Shown here one piece after another: positions 48,291 through 56,441 of a stretch of 64,000 bases of DNA. Below the pieces are notes generated by a model. The model made no database searches and was not told the origin of the DNA. It was given only the letters and a program-made list of their open reading frames with translations. The stretch comes from Agromyces cerinus subsp. cerinus. GTDB taxonomy: Bacteria > Actinomycetota > Actinomycetes > Actinomycetales > Microbacteriaceae. The position numbers and the translations under genes were made by a program. The stretch spans positions 124,001 to 188,000 of the forward strand of contig NZ_FSRJ01000003.1 of the NCBI RefSeq assembly GCF_900142065.1. Direction: 5' to 3'. Position 1 is the first letter of the stretch. Each line of letters begins with the position of its first letter.

Positions 48291-48671
48291 ATGGCGACTC
48301 CCGTCACCGCTCTCGACCAGCTCAACCTCGCGTTCGCCGACCGGTTCAACGCCCGCGACCTCGACGGCCTGATGGCGCTCAACGTCGATGACGTCGTGTT
48401 CGTGCCGGCGCCCGGTCACCCCGTGCAGGGCGAGGCGGCTGTGCGCGGTGCGCTCGAGCAGTTCCTCGGCCTGAACCTTCCGATCACGATGACGGTTCGT
48501 CACGTGTTCCAGAGCGGCGACACGGGCCTCGCGGTCGCCGACTGGACGATCACGGGCACCGGCCCCGACGGGTCGGAGGTCGCACTGGCGGGCACGACAG
48601 CGGATGTCGCGGTGCACGACGAACAGCACGGATGGCGCTACGCCGTCGACAACCCGTTCGGCACCGCCTGA
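48291..48671 (+). CDS. NTF2-like / SnoaL-type protein
   Basis: 126-residue small alpha+beta barrel protein. N-terminal helix LNLAFADRFNARDLDGLMALN, VDDVVFVPAPG and the C-terminal strands match the NTF2-like ketosteroid-isomerase fold (YybH/SnoaL group). No catalytic residue set identifies a reaction; could bind a small hydrophobic ligand. AAAGG precedes the ATG. Confidence 0.82.
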   Translation: MATPVTALDQLNLAFADRFNARDLDGLMALNVDDVVFVPAPGHPVQGEAAVRGALEQFLGLNLPITMTVRHVFQSGDTGLAVADWTITGTGPDGSEVALAGTTADVAVHDEQHGWRYAVDNPFGTA

Positions 48672-48686
48672 ACCGCAGTACGTGGG

Positions 48687-48722
48687 AGGGCCGGCCGCTG
48701 GGGGAACAGGGCCGGCCCTTCT
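48687..48722. terminator. Terminator between convergent NTF2-like and sigma factor genes
   Basis: AGGGCCGGCC and GGGCCGGCCCTT form a stem around a GCTGGGGGAACA loop, ending in CTTCTG on the plus strand. Confidence 0.6.
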
Positions 48723-48787
48723 GCTGGGCGAGGCTCAGCGCGCGTCGGACACGCCAGGCTTGGTCTTCCCGGCGTGGGGGAGAGGCG

Positions 48788-49357
48788 TCAGCGCGCCTCG
48801 GACATGCCCGACTCGCGGCATTCTGCGAGGGTCTTCCGTGCGCGGGAGATGCGCTGCCGCGCCGCGGCCGGCGTGATCTCGAGGCGTTCGGCGATCTCGG
48901 GGGCCGAGAGCTCGTCGACGACGCTCAGGAGCAGCGGCTCGCGCAGTGACTCGGGGAGGGCTCGGATCGCGTCGAGCGCACCGTCGAGGATCACGCGCAG
49001 CTCGACGTCGCCGGCGACGCTCGCCTCGTCGGGCAGGTCGGCGTCGAGCGCTGCCACCGGGCGACGAGCCTTCTGGCGGGCAAGGTCGGCCGCGGCGTTC
49101 CGCGCGATGACGTCGAGCCACGAGCACATCTGCCCGGGTTCCGGCGCATGCAGCTGCTCGATCGACCGCCACGCCCGGAGCAGCGCGGTCTGCGCGACAT
49201 CCTCTGCGTCATCGGGCGCCACGCCGAGCGAGAGGCTCCGCCGCCGGAGCCGGTCGGGCTCCGCGGCGATCATCGCGGTGAGCGAGGCGCGACGGCCGTC
49301 GTCGCGCCCCGCGTCGTGCACGTCGTCGCGCCCGCTCGGCGCGGCCTCGGAAGTCAT
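48788..49357 (-). CDS. RNA polymerase sigma factor, ECF/sigma-70 family
   Basis: 189 residues. Region 2: GVAPDDAEDVAQTALLRAWRSIE and SWLDVIARNAAADLAR; region 4: LPESLREPLLLSVVDELSAPEIAERLEITPAAARQRISRARKTL. No membrane anti-sigma gene is adjacent, though the multi-helix GH5 gene ends only 10 bases upstream on the same strand. GGAGG precedes the ATG; the TAG stop of the GH5 gene also lies within a TAGCCT that could serve as a -10. Regulon unknown. Confidence 0.88.
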   Translation of the reverse strand: MTSEAAPSGRDDVHDAGRDDGRRASLTAMIAAEPDRLRRRSLSLGVAPDDAEDVAQTALLRAWRSIEQLHAPEPGQMCSWLDVIARNAAADLARQKARRPVAALDADLPDEASVAGDVELRVILDGALDAIRALPESLREPLLLSVVDELSAPEIAERLEITPAAARQRISRARKTLAECRESGMSEAR

Positions 49358-49367
49358 GCCTCCGAGG

Positions 49368-51791
49368 CTAGCCGTCGGTCGACAGCGTGTAGTCGCCGTC
49401 GGCGCAGCCCGTCACGATCCATCCGCCGGGCACCTCGGTCGTCTCGACCTTGGTGATGCCGGTGACCTCGACGTCGGGCTCGGCCGAGCCCGGGACCCAC
49501 ACCTCGAGGTCGCAGCTGCGGTCGGCAGCGGTTCCGGCGAGGTCGACGGCGGCGCCCTCGGCCTCGAGGGAGGTCAGCGCGCCCGGTGCCGACTGCGGGT
49601 AGGCGCGGCTCAGGATCTCGAGGAGGTCGGACTTGGGCGGGGCGTCGCCGCCGGTCTCGCACTCCTGCATCATGAGCGCGTTGCCGTACGGGCCGATGCC
49701 GTTCTGCGGGTCGCCGCAGGCCTGCTTCCAGACCCAGTAGGCGCTGCCGAGCATGCGCTCGTCTTCGGTGTCGGCGTAGCGGTTCATGCGGGCGAGCACG
49801 TCGTCGTCGTCGCCCCAGTAGCCGTACTCGCCCGACCACAGCGGCACGCCGTAGATGTCGGCGACGCGCTGCGCGAGCCCGAACTGGCGCTCGATGCTCA
49901 CGATCGGGGGAATGCCGAGGTCGCGGTCCATCGTGATCGACTCGGCGTAGAGGTGCGGCGAGAAGACGATGTTGTCGTCGTCGGTGAAGCCGGGGGTGGG
50001 GCCGGTGTCGAAGCCGAGGCCCGACCAGAGGATGCTCGGTTCGAAGAACACGATCTGCTCGGCGCCGGCCTCGCGGATCTCGTCGATGGCCTTGTCGTAG
50101 AACCTGCCGAGCTGGTGCGAGGTCGTCACGGGCGCCGTCTCGCCGAAGCCGGGCTCGTTGATCAGGTCGAAGCCCGCGACCATCGGCTCGTCGGCGAACT
50201 CCGCGGCGAGCTTGCCCCAGGTCTCGGCGAACGCCGTCTGCACGCCGTCGGTGTCGAAGTAGAAGTTCTGGAACGCCCGGTCGCCAGCGGGGGAGATGTC
50301 GCGGCCGGTGAACTGGCAGCGCGGCGCGTCATCGGTGATGGTCGCCCACTCGGGGGCGCCGTCGTAGCCCCACATCTCCTCGGTGCCGGGGCGGCAGGCG
50401 GTGCCCTCCTCGGTCGGGCCGTTCCACCAGCCGTCTTGATGCATGTCGAGCACGGTGTAGATGCCGCGCTCCTTGCCCCAGTCGACGGCGTCCTCGATCT
50501 TCGCGAGGTACTCGGGGTCGAGGGTGCCGCGCTCGGGTTCGAGCGCCGACCACGAGATGTTGAGGCGTACGACGTTGAAGCCGTACTCGGCCATGGCCGC
50601 GTAGTCGTCTTCCGTGAGCGGCCGGGTCGCGGGCACGTCGGCCTGGTGCTGGTAGAAGTCGACGAGCTGGTTGACGTTCGCGCCGCGGAGCAGCACCTGG
50701 TTGCCGGCGCCGTCCGTGATGATCGAGCCCTCGGCGCGGAGGAATCCCTCGGGCGGCGAGGTCTCGGCCGCGACGCCTTCGGCCGTGGCCGCGGTGGCCG
50801 CATCAGCACTGGGCAGCACGAGCGCCGCGCCCATCGCGAGCACGGCCACCGAGGCGGCGACGAGCTGCGGGGCACGTGACGCGGCGCGCCGGGCGCGCAC
50901 CCGGTCGACCACGACGGCGCTCACGCCGACGATCCAGCCGGTGCAGGCGCCGAAGGCGAGCCCGTCGGCGACCGTCACGTATGCCGCCATCAGCGGCCAG
51001 ATGTCGCCCGCGAAGCCGCCGTCGACGATGAGGGCGACGACCGCCTGCACGAGGCCGACCAGACCGCCCGCGACGAGTGCCGCGAGCCAGCCGGCGAGCA
51101 CGCCCGGCACGCGGGTCCGCAGCCAGCCCAGGCTGAGCGCGGTCGCGCCCGCGATGATCACGACGGCGACGAGCATCGAGAGGATGCCGCGGTCGGGACG
51201 TGCCACCGGGATGCCGTCGGCGTAGACGGCGCCCGTCCACCACAGGCCTGCCAGGAGCGGCGTGACCGCGGCGAACAGTACGGCCGCGGGCCAGATCGAT
51301 CCGCGTTCGAGCGTCCGCCGCGTCGTCGGGCCGCCGAACCAGCGGGCCAGTGCGGCGACGATGAGGGCCGCGGGCACGGCCTTCGCCGTCACGAAGCCGG
51401 CAGCCCAGCCGGCGACGGCGAGATCCCAGGTCATGACGAAGCACGCTGCCGCCTGCGCGAGCAGCACCGCGAGCACGACCCCGGCCGTGAGCGTCCAGAA
51501 CCGGTCGCCCGCGCGAGCCGCGGCCCACCAGACGACGCCGAGCGCGACGGGCACGAAGACCAGATAGGGGGCGAAGGGCCAGACGCCGGCGCTCGCCTGG
51601 GGGATCGCACCCGACCAGCCGACCAGTGCGAGCAGGCCGGTGGGGTCGGCGACGGCCTGGATGACGATCAGGACGAGCATGGATGCAACGGCGACGAGGG
51701 GGCGACGAACGCCCGGGCGACGGGGGGCCGCGACCTCGGGGGTCGAGCGATCCGCCAGATCGTTCGGCTGCGTCGTGGGGGCGTCGTGCAT
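49368..51791 (-). CDS. Membrane-anchored GH5 glycosidase, endoglycosylceramidase-like, with nine-helix N-terminus
   Basis: 807 residues. Residues about 30-320 form nine hydrophobic helices; after the last, AATAEGVAAE begins an extracellular GH5 TIM barrel (about 340-690). Acid/base Glu is in LINEP (about 545) and the nucleophile in WSGEYG (about 653); VLDMHQDGWW matches endoglycosylceramidases, which cut the glycan from glycosphingolipids. The C-terminal part is a small beta domain with two cysteines. The helical domain resembles no transporter I can name; the fusion is unusual. An inverted repeat (51812-51831) lies just upstream of the ATG. Confidence 0.85.
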   Translation of the reverse strand: MHDAPTTQPNDLADRSTPEVAAPRRPGVRRPLVAVASMLVLIVIQAVADPTGLLALVGWSGAIPQASAGVWPFAPYLVFVPVALGVVWWAAARAGDRFWTLTAGVVLAVLLAQAAACFVMTWDLAVAGWAAGFVTAKAVPAALIVAALARWFGGPTTRRTLERGSIWPAAVLFAAVTPLLAGLWWTGAVYADGIPVARPDRGILSMLVAVVIIAGATALSLGWLRTRVPGVLAGWLAALVAGGLVGLVQAVVALIVDGGFAGDIWPLMAAYVTVADGLAFGACTGWIVGVSAVVVDRVRARRAASRAPQLVAASVAVLAMGAALVLPSADAATAATAEGVAAETSPPEGFLRAEGSIITDGAGNQVLLRGANVNQLVDFYQHQADVPATRPLTEDDYAAMAEYGFNVVRLNISWSALEPERGTLDPEYLAKIEDAVDWGKERGIYTVLDMHQDGWWNGPTEEGTACRPGTEEMWGYDGAPEWATITDDAPRCQFTGRDISPAGDRAFQNFYFDTDGVQTAFAETWGKLAAEFADEPMVAGFDLINEPGFGETAPVTTSHQLGRFYDKAIDEIREAGAEQIVFFEPSILWSGLGFDTGPTPGFTDDDNIVFSPHLYAESITMDRDLGIPPIVSIERQFGLAQRVADIYGVPLWSGEYGYWGDDDDVLARMNRYADTEDERMLGSAYWVWKQACGDPQNGIGPYGNALMMQECETGGDAPPKSDLLEILSRAYPQSAPGALTSLEAEGAAVDLAGTAADRSCDLEVWVPGSAEPDVEVTGITKVETTEVPGGWIVTGCADGDYTLSTDG

Positions 51792-51811
51792 CGGGAACCT
51801 CGCTGTCTCCT

Positions 51812-51831
51812 ACTGGGTCGCTTGACCCAGT
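51812..51831. promoter_or_regulatory. Operator-like inverted repeat upstream of the membrane GH5 gene
   Basis: ACTGGGTC-N4-GACCCAGT, perfect 8-bp arms. It sits 20 bases before the ATG and 12 bases downstream of a TAGTGT on the minus strand, where a bound repressor would block initiation. The 4-base spacer is common in TetR-type operators. Confidence 0.55.
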
Positions 51832-51919
51832 TCGGCCAACACTAGCTCCCAAGTGCGGCCCGGGGAAGAGCCGTTCGATCACGACACCGCATCGAAGCGA
51901 ACGGCCGCCCGATCGGAGC

Positions 51920-52582
51920 TCAGTCCACGACGCGGATGCCCAGGTGGCTCGCGAGCGTCGTCGCGAGCAGCGCGACCTGCATGCCGTCCATCGTGGCGCC
52001 CTTCAGACCCTCGATGCCGGCGATCGCGGCGAGGTCGAGACCCCGCAGGTCGACGTCGGTGAGCCTCGCGCCCGTCACGTCGAGCGATCGCACGTCGCAT
52101 TGCTCGAACGCGACGCGTTCGGCCCGCGCGTTGCCGAGGTCGAGCTCTTCGATGGTGCAGTCGGTGAAGCGGATGTCGCGGACCTCGGCGCCCCGCAGGT
52201 TCACGAACCCGAGCTTGCAGCCGACGAAGCGCACCGACTGCCAGTGGTTGTCGTAGAACTCGACCGATCCGATGCGGGAGCCCGAGACGAGCACGTCGCG
52301 GAGGGTCGCGCGGGGTGCGCGCAGCACCGGGGCCTCGAGCCGCTCGATCGTGGTCTCGGTGAGCACGGCCCCGCGGAGCAGCGCGTCGTGGGCGAACACC
52401 CCGACGAGCTCGCACTCGCCGATCGCCACCCCGGTGAGGTCTCGTTCGGAGAGGTCGCCGCCGCGGTAGCGGCGCCCCTCGACGCGGTCGCCGGCGGAGA
52501 GTTCGCCGATCTCGCCGTCGACGAGGTCGGCGAGCACGATCTCGTCGATGCTGGGCGGCTTGGGTCGAGCGTCTTTCGGCAT
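51920..52582 (-). CDS. Pentapeptide-repeat protein
   Basis: 220 residues with the A(D/N)LXX-type repeat through most of the chain, for example DLSERDLTGVAI, VLTETTIERLEA, NLRGAEVRDIRF, DLGNARAERVAF and DVTGARLTDVDL. This folds as a quadrilateral beta-helix. Some relatives mimic DNA and protect gyrase (MfpA/Qnr); repeat regularity here is lower and no specific role can be assigned. GGAGGAA precedes the ATG. Confidence 0.88.
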   Translation of the reverse strand: MPKDARPKPPSIDEIVLADLVDGEIGELSAGDRVEGRRYRGGDLSERDLTGVAIGECELVGVFAHDALLRGAVLTETTIERLEAPVLRAPRATLRDVLVSGSRIGSVEFYDNHWQSVRFVGCKLGFVNLRGAEVRDIRFTDCTIEELDLGNARAERVAFEQCDVRSLDVTGARLTDVDLRGLDLAAIAGIEGLKGATMDGMQVALLATTLASHLGIRVVD

Positions 52583-52665
52583 TGCTTCCTCCGTCTGCGG
52601 CCCCGATCGCGGGCCGCATCGAGGCTAACGCCCGGCGCTGACAGCGCGGCTTCTACGATGAGGGG

Positions 52666-52896
52666 ATGCGTCGCGCACTGCTGGTCATCGGCGGCATCCT
52701 GCTGAGCTGGGTGCTCGGCGCGGTCGTCGTGCGCGTCGGCCTCGACTGGGCCGACACCTTCCCCTACAGCGAGGCATCCGAGTGGCGCTACCTCGGCGTC
52801 GCGATCGCGGCGCTCCTCGTCGCGATCGGCGGCTCGGTCGCGACGGTGCTCCTCGCGCGGCGCCGACGCCGGCGCGACTCCGCGACGCAGGGCTGA
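52666..52896 (+). CDS. Small two-helix membrane protein
   Basis: 76 residues with two membrane helices (ALLVIGGILLSWVLGAVVVRV and YLGVAIAALLVAIGGSVATVLLA) and a basic tail RRRRRRDSATQG. TACGAT lies 6 bases before the ATG and GAGGGG fills the gap, so it could be leaderless or use a very close Shine-Dalgarno. No family recognised. Confidence 0.7.
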   Translation: MRRALLVIGGILLSWVLGAVVVRVGLDWADTFPYSEASEWRYLGVAIAALLVAIGGSVATVLLARRRRRRDSATQG

Positions 52897-52930
52897 GCGG
52901 GTCGAGCGGGTCGCACGGGGCTGACCAGGG

Positions 52931-53476
52931 CTACGCGGCAGGCTGTGCGATCGGCAACACCTCGGCGTTCGGCAGGGAAGCGATCAGCGCACCGGTGACC
53001 AGCAGCTTCGAACCCCGGATGCCGCTGCCGACGATGAGCCGCTCGTGCGCTGCGACCGACTCGTCGACGAGGATCGGCCAGTCGGCGGGCAGGCCGATCG
53101 GCGTGATGCCGCCGTACTCCATGCCGGTGAGCTCGACCGCGGCGTCCATCGGTGCGAACGAGAGCTTGCGGGCATCGAGGTGCCGGCGCACGGCGCCGTT
53201 CACATCGAGCCGGTCGGCACCGCGCACGAGGCACGCGGCGTACCAGGTGCGCTCGCCCCGGCGGGCCTGCACGATCACGCAGTTCGCGCCGTCGCCCATC
53301 GAGATCTCGTGGTGCTCGCAGAAGGCGGCCGTGTCGGCGAGGCCCGGATCGATCTCCGAGACCAGCACCGACGCGGCATCCGCTGCCTGCATCGCGCCGA
53401 CCGCCGCGGCCGCGGGCGCGGCGAGCAGGCCGGGGGAGTCGGCGACGGGCGTGAAGTCGAGCGTTCCGAAGCGCAT
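52931..53476 (-). CDS. YbaK/EbsC family aminoacyl-tRNA deacylase
   Basis: 181-residue editing-domain protein that hydrolyses mischarged aminoacyl-tRNAs (commonly Cys-tRNA-Pro). Family features are the CVIVQARRGERTWYAACLVRGADRLD segment, RHLDARKLSFAP and the conserved GMEYGGITPIGLP loop. TACGCT ends 6 bases before the ATG (leaderless architecture). Confidence 0.88.
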   Translation of the reverse strand: MRFGTLDFTPVADSPGLLAAPAAAAVGAMQAADAASVLVSEIDPGLADTAAFCEHHEISMGDGANCVIVQARRGERTWYAACLVRGADRLDVNGAVRRHLDARKLSFAPMDAAVELTGMEYGGITPIGLPADWPILVDESVAAHERLIVGSGIRGSKLLVTGALIASLPNAEVLPIAQPAA

Positions 53477-53669
53477 TCGAGCAGCGTACTCGGCGGCCGA
53501 GCGGATGCCGCGTGCTAGCGTGAATCGCGATAGCGCCTAGGGTTCCGGGGTTTCGATCCGACTGGTCCGAGCGGCGCCACGGCAGCCGTGATCGGCAGCC
53601 GTCATCTGACAGGACAAAAGCCCGGAGGACCCCGTTCGTCGCGCCCGCGACGGGCTCGAAGGGTCCCGC

Positions 53670-54548
53670 ATGTCGGTCACTGCTCTCCTCCTCGTCCTCT
53701 TCGCCGCGGTCTGCCACGCGACCTGGAACATCGTCGCCCACGGCGTGAGCCGCATCGGCGTGCCGTTCCTCTGGTGGGGCGCGGTGGCCTCGAGCGTGAT
53801 CTGGCTGCCCGTCGTGCCGTTCACCGGGGGCATCGGGGCGGCGACGATTCCCGACTTCCTGCTCGCCGTCGCCGTCTCGACCGTGCTGCACTGCACGTAC
53901 ATGCTCGTGCTGCAGAAGGGGTACGAATCGGGCCGGCTGTCGACGGTCTATGCGACGGCGCGCGGCACCGGCCCCACGATCACGGTGCTCGTCGCGGTGC
54001 TCGTGCTCGGGGAGCGGCCGTCGGCGTCGGCGCTCGTCGGCGTCGCGGCGATCATCGCGAGCGTCGTCGCGATCGGCCTGATCGACCGGCCGGCGGCGAC
54101 GACGCACCTCACGGCCGGGCGGCGCCGGCTGGACCCCGGCATCGCCTGGGGACTCATCACGGGCGTCGCGATCGCGATCTACACGATCTGGGACGCGCAT
54201 GCGGTGCGGGAGCTCGAGGTCGCACCGGTCGCCTTCATGGTCGGATGCACCGTCGGCGAGATCCTCATGCTCTCGCCGATGCTCGGGCGGCGGTGGCGGG
54301 AGCTCGGCACCATCGCCCGAACGCACTGGCGGCGGCTGCTCGCCTTCGGCGTGCTCTCGCCGCTCTCGTACATCCTGGTGCTCGTCGCGGTCACCCTCGC
54401 GCCGGTCTCGCTCGTGGCGCCCGTGCGCGAGGTGAGCGTGGTGCTCGTGAGCATCTTCGGTGCGCTGGTGCTGCGCGAGGGCCGGGCCGCTTGGCGGGTG
54501 GGCGCATCCGTGGTCGTGGTGGCCGGCATCGTGCTCATGGCGTCGTAG
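53670..54548 (+). CDS. EamA/DMT-family transporter
   Basis: 292 residues, about ten membrane helices in two EamA repeats (first half to about 140, second half from about 155). Typical stretches are ATWNIVAHG near the start, ATARGTGPTITVLVAVLVLGE and APVREVSVVLVSIFGALVLREG near the second-repeat end. Exports or imports small metabolites; substrate unknown. GAAGGG precedes the ATG. Confidence 0.88.
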   Translation: MSVTALLLVLFAAVCHATWNIVAHGVSRIGVPFLWWGAVASSVIWLPVVPFTGGIGAATIPDFLLAVAVSTVLHCTYMLVLQKGYESGRLSTVYATARGTGPTITVLVAVLVLGERPSASALVGVAAIIASVVAIGLIDRPAATTHLTAGRRRLDPGIAWGLITGVAIAIYTIWDAHAVRELEVAPVAFMVGCTVGEILMLSPMLGRRWRELGTIARTHWRRLLAFGVLSPLSYILVLVAVTLAPVSLVAPVREVSVVLVSIFGALVLREGRAAWRVGASVVVVAGIVLMAS

Positions 54549-54564
54549 GCGGCGCCGTGTCGAT

Positions 54565-55488
54565 TCAGGCGGCGGCGGCCCGTTCGACGACGCGGCGGCG
54601 GGCCTCGTCGAGCGCTGCCTGCAGCGCATCGTCGGCGTCGACCGCGATGTCGGGAACCACGCCGACGCCCTCCCAGTTCGTCCCGGTGACCGGGTTGACG
54701 GCGCGGGCGAACGGCACGGTGATCTCGATCGTGTCGGAGATCGGGATGAAGCGGGTGGGGTGCGCCCCGCCGCCCGTCACGGCTCCGACGATCGTGGCGC
54801 GACCGATCGCCTGCAGGTCGTAACCGAACTGCTCGGCGCCCGAGAAGGTGGCCCCGCTCGTCAGCACGAAGACATCGCGGTCGAGGTAGCGGGGTCCGGC
54901 CACGTCGGCGAGCGTCCAGTACTGGCGCAGCGACGCGCCCTCGCGTTCCTGCACGGAGCTCAGCTGCGTCTCGTCGTCGGCGATGAGGTGGCTGATCCAC
55001 GACTGCACGGCGTTCGGCGAGCCGCCGAGGCAGGACCGCAGGTCGAAGACGAGCGCATCCGTGCGGGAGACGAGCTCCATGGCGGCGGCGATCGCCGGCC
55101 CGGCGAGGGAGGCGTCCACGATCATGCGGAGGTCGATGAGGCCGACGTTGCCGTCGAGCCGTTCGACCTTCGCGATGCCCCAGTTGTCGTCGCGGAACTT
55201 CGCGATGAGGGCGGCGACGACCTCCTCCTGGCTCCGACCCGCGTGTTCGGCGGGCGGCTGGATCCGCGCGCGCACCCGCAGGTGCTTGTCGTGGGTGCGC
55301 GACTGCAGTTCGGCGGTCAGCCGAGTGCAGAACTCCGCCTCGTCGAGGCCGGCGAACGATCCGGCCCGCTCCAGTTCGCGGATCGCGGCACTGGTGGCGT
55401 CGGCGACCTCGGGGAAGACGTAGAGGCGTTCGAGGTGGCCGAGCGCGGCGTCGACGAGCTCGGCGGTCGAAGGTTGCGTGGTTCCCAT
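54565..55488 (-). CDS. S41 family peptidase (IRBP/CtpA-like)
   Basis: 307 residues; N-terminal helical IRBP-like domain (TAELVDAALGHLERLYVFPEVA), then the tail-specific protease core with LVFDLRSCLGGSPNAVQ and the catalytic Ser in TSGATFSGAEQFGYDL. No signal peptide, so it appears cytosolic, unlike most CtpA proteins. The ATG at 55488 is chosen because TACGAT ends 7 bases before it and GTGACG lies 17 bases further: a good leaderless promoter. ATG at 55497 and GTG at 55524 are alternatives. Confidence 0.82.
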   Translation of the reverse strand: MGTTQPSTAELVDAALGHLERLYVFPEVADATSAAIRELERAGSFAGLDEAEFCTRLTAELQSRTHDKHLRVRARIQPPAEHAGRSQEEVVAALIAKFRDDNWGIAKVERLDGNVGLIDLRMIVDASLAGPAIAAAMELVSRTDALVFDLRSCLGGSPNAVQSWISHLIADDETQLSSVQEREGASLRQYWTLADVAGPRYLDRDVFVLTSGATFSGAEQFGYDLQAIGRATIVGAVTGGGAHPTRFIPISDTIEITVPFARAVNPVTGTNWEGVGVVPDIAVDADDALQAALDEARRRVVERAAAA

Positions 55489-55586
55489 CCTCGGCATCGT
55501 ACGGGCGCGAGCCGGAGACGTCACCCCTGCGAACGATGACGGCGGGGGGCGGTCGCCCGCTCCCCGCCGTACCGCACGCGCGCCGG

Positions 55587-56441
55587 CTACCGACCGCCGC
55601 GCAAGTCGAGCCGTCCCGTGCTGACCGCGGCGACCACGCCGCCGTCGACCCGCAGGTCGGTGCCCGTGATGAAGCTCGCATCGGGGCCCAGCAGGAACGC
55701 CGCGGCATCCGCGATGTCGTACGGGGTGCCGACGCGGCCGGTGCCGGAGCCGTCGATCATGGCGCGCATCTGGGCGCCCGACTCACCGGCGAGTTCCTGC
55801 TGACCCATCGGCGTCGAGATGACGCCGGGGCTGATGCTGTTGACGCGGGCCCCCTTCGCACCCCATCCGGCGCTCGCCGCCCGCACCCGCAGGTGGTTGG
55901 CGTGCTTGGCGAACGAATACGCACCTGCGGGCTCGGCGATCGAGGCGAGCACCGGGAGCGCGAGCAGCTCGTCGCTCGGCGTCGTGGCGAGGGCGTGCGA
56001 GACCTCGGGCGGCAGCGGCGGCAGGAAGTGACCGGCCATGCTCGCGATGACGAGGCCCGCACCGCCCGGGGCGATGACCCGTTCGAACTCGTCGAGCACG
56101 TGCGCGGTGCCGAGCAGGTCGACCGCGAGGATCGCGTCGCGCGACGCCTGCACCGGCGAGAGCCCCGCCGTGTGCACGACCTGGGTCACTCGGCCGAGGT
56201 CGCCCGCTGCATCGGCGAGGGCGGCCACCGAGGTGCGCGACGAGACGTCGACGAGGTGCACGACGACCTCGAAGCCGTCGCCGCGGAGCGCATCGCCGAC
56301 TCGGTCGAGTGCCGCCTGGCTGAAGTCGGCGAGCACGACCGTGCGGCCCGTGCCCTGGCGGCGGGCGATCGCCTCTCCCATGCCGCCGACGCCGATGACG
56401 ACGAGGACGTCGCGCGTGCCGCGCTCGGCTGCCGACGTCAT
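55587..56441 (-). CDS. Short-chain dehydrogenase/reductase
   Basis: 284 residues. Rossmann loop GVGGMGEA near the start, the YSFAKHAN motif carrying catalytic Tyr and Lys, SISPGVISTPMG and the C-terminal ITGTDLRVDGG. The glycine-rich loop departs from the usual TGxxxGxG (GVGGMGEAIA). Overlaps the upstream SDR gene by 4 bases; the two are probably controlled by the divergent TetR gene. Confidence 0.87.
   Translation of the reverse strand: MTSAAERGTRDVLVVIGVGGMGEAIARRQGTGRTVVLADFSQAALDRVGDALRGDGFEVVVHLVDVSSRTSVAALADAAGDLGRVTQVVHTAGLSPVQASRDAILAVDLLGTAHVLDEFERVIAPGGAGLVIASMAGHFLPPLPPEVSHALATTPSDELLALPVLASIAEPAGAYSFAKHANHLRVRAASAGWGAKGARVNSISPGVISTPMGQQELAGESGAQMRAMIDGSGTGRVGTPYDIADAAAFLLGPDASFITGTDLRVDGGVVAAVSTGRLDLRGGR

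Noticed and set aside
49358..49370. Leaderless promoter for the ECF sigma gene from TAGCCT
   Set aside because: The hexamer is the stop codon of the co-directional gene 10 bases upstream, and a GGAGG is present, so read-through expression is equally likely.
51920..52582. Gyrase-protecting MfpA/Qnr protein
   Set aside because: Repeats are less regular than in MfpA and no specific motif supports it; left as a pentapeptide-repeat protein.
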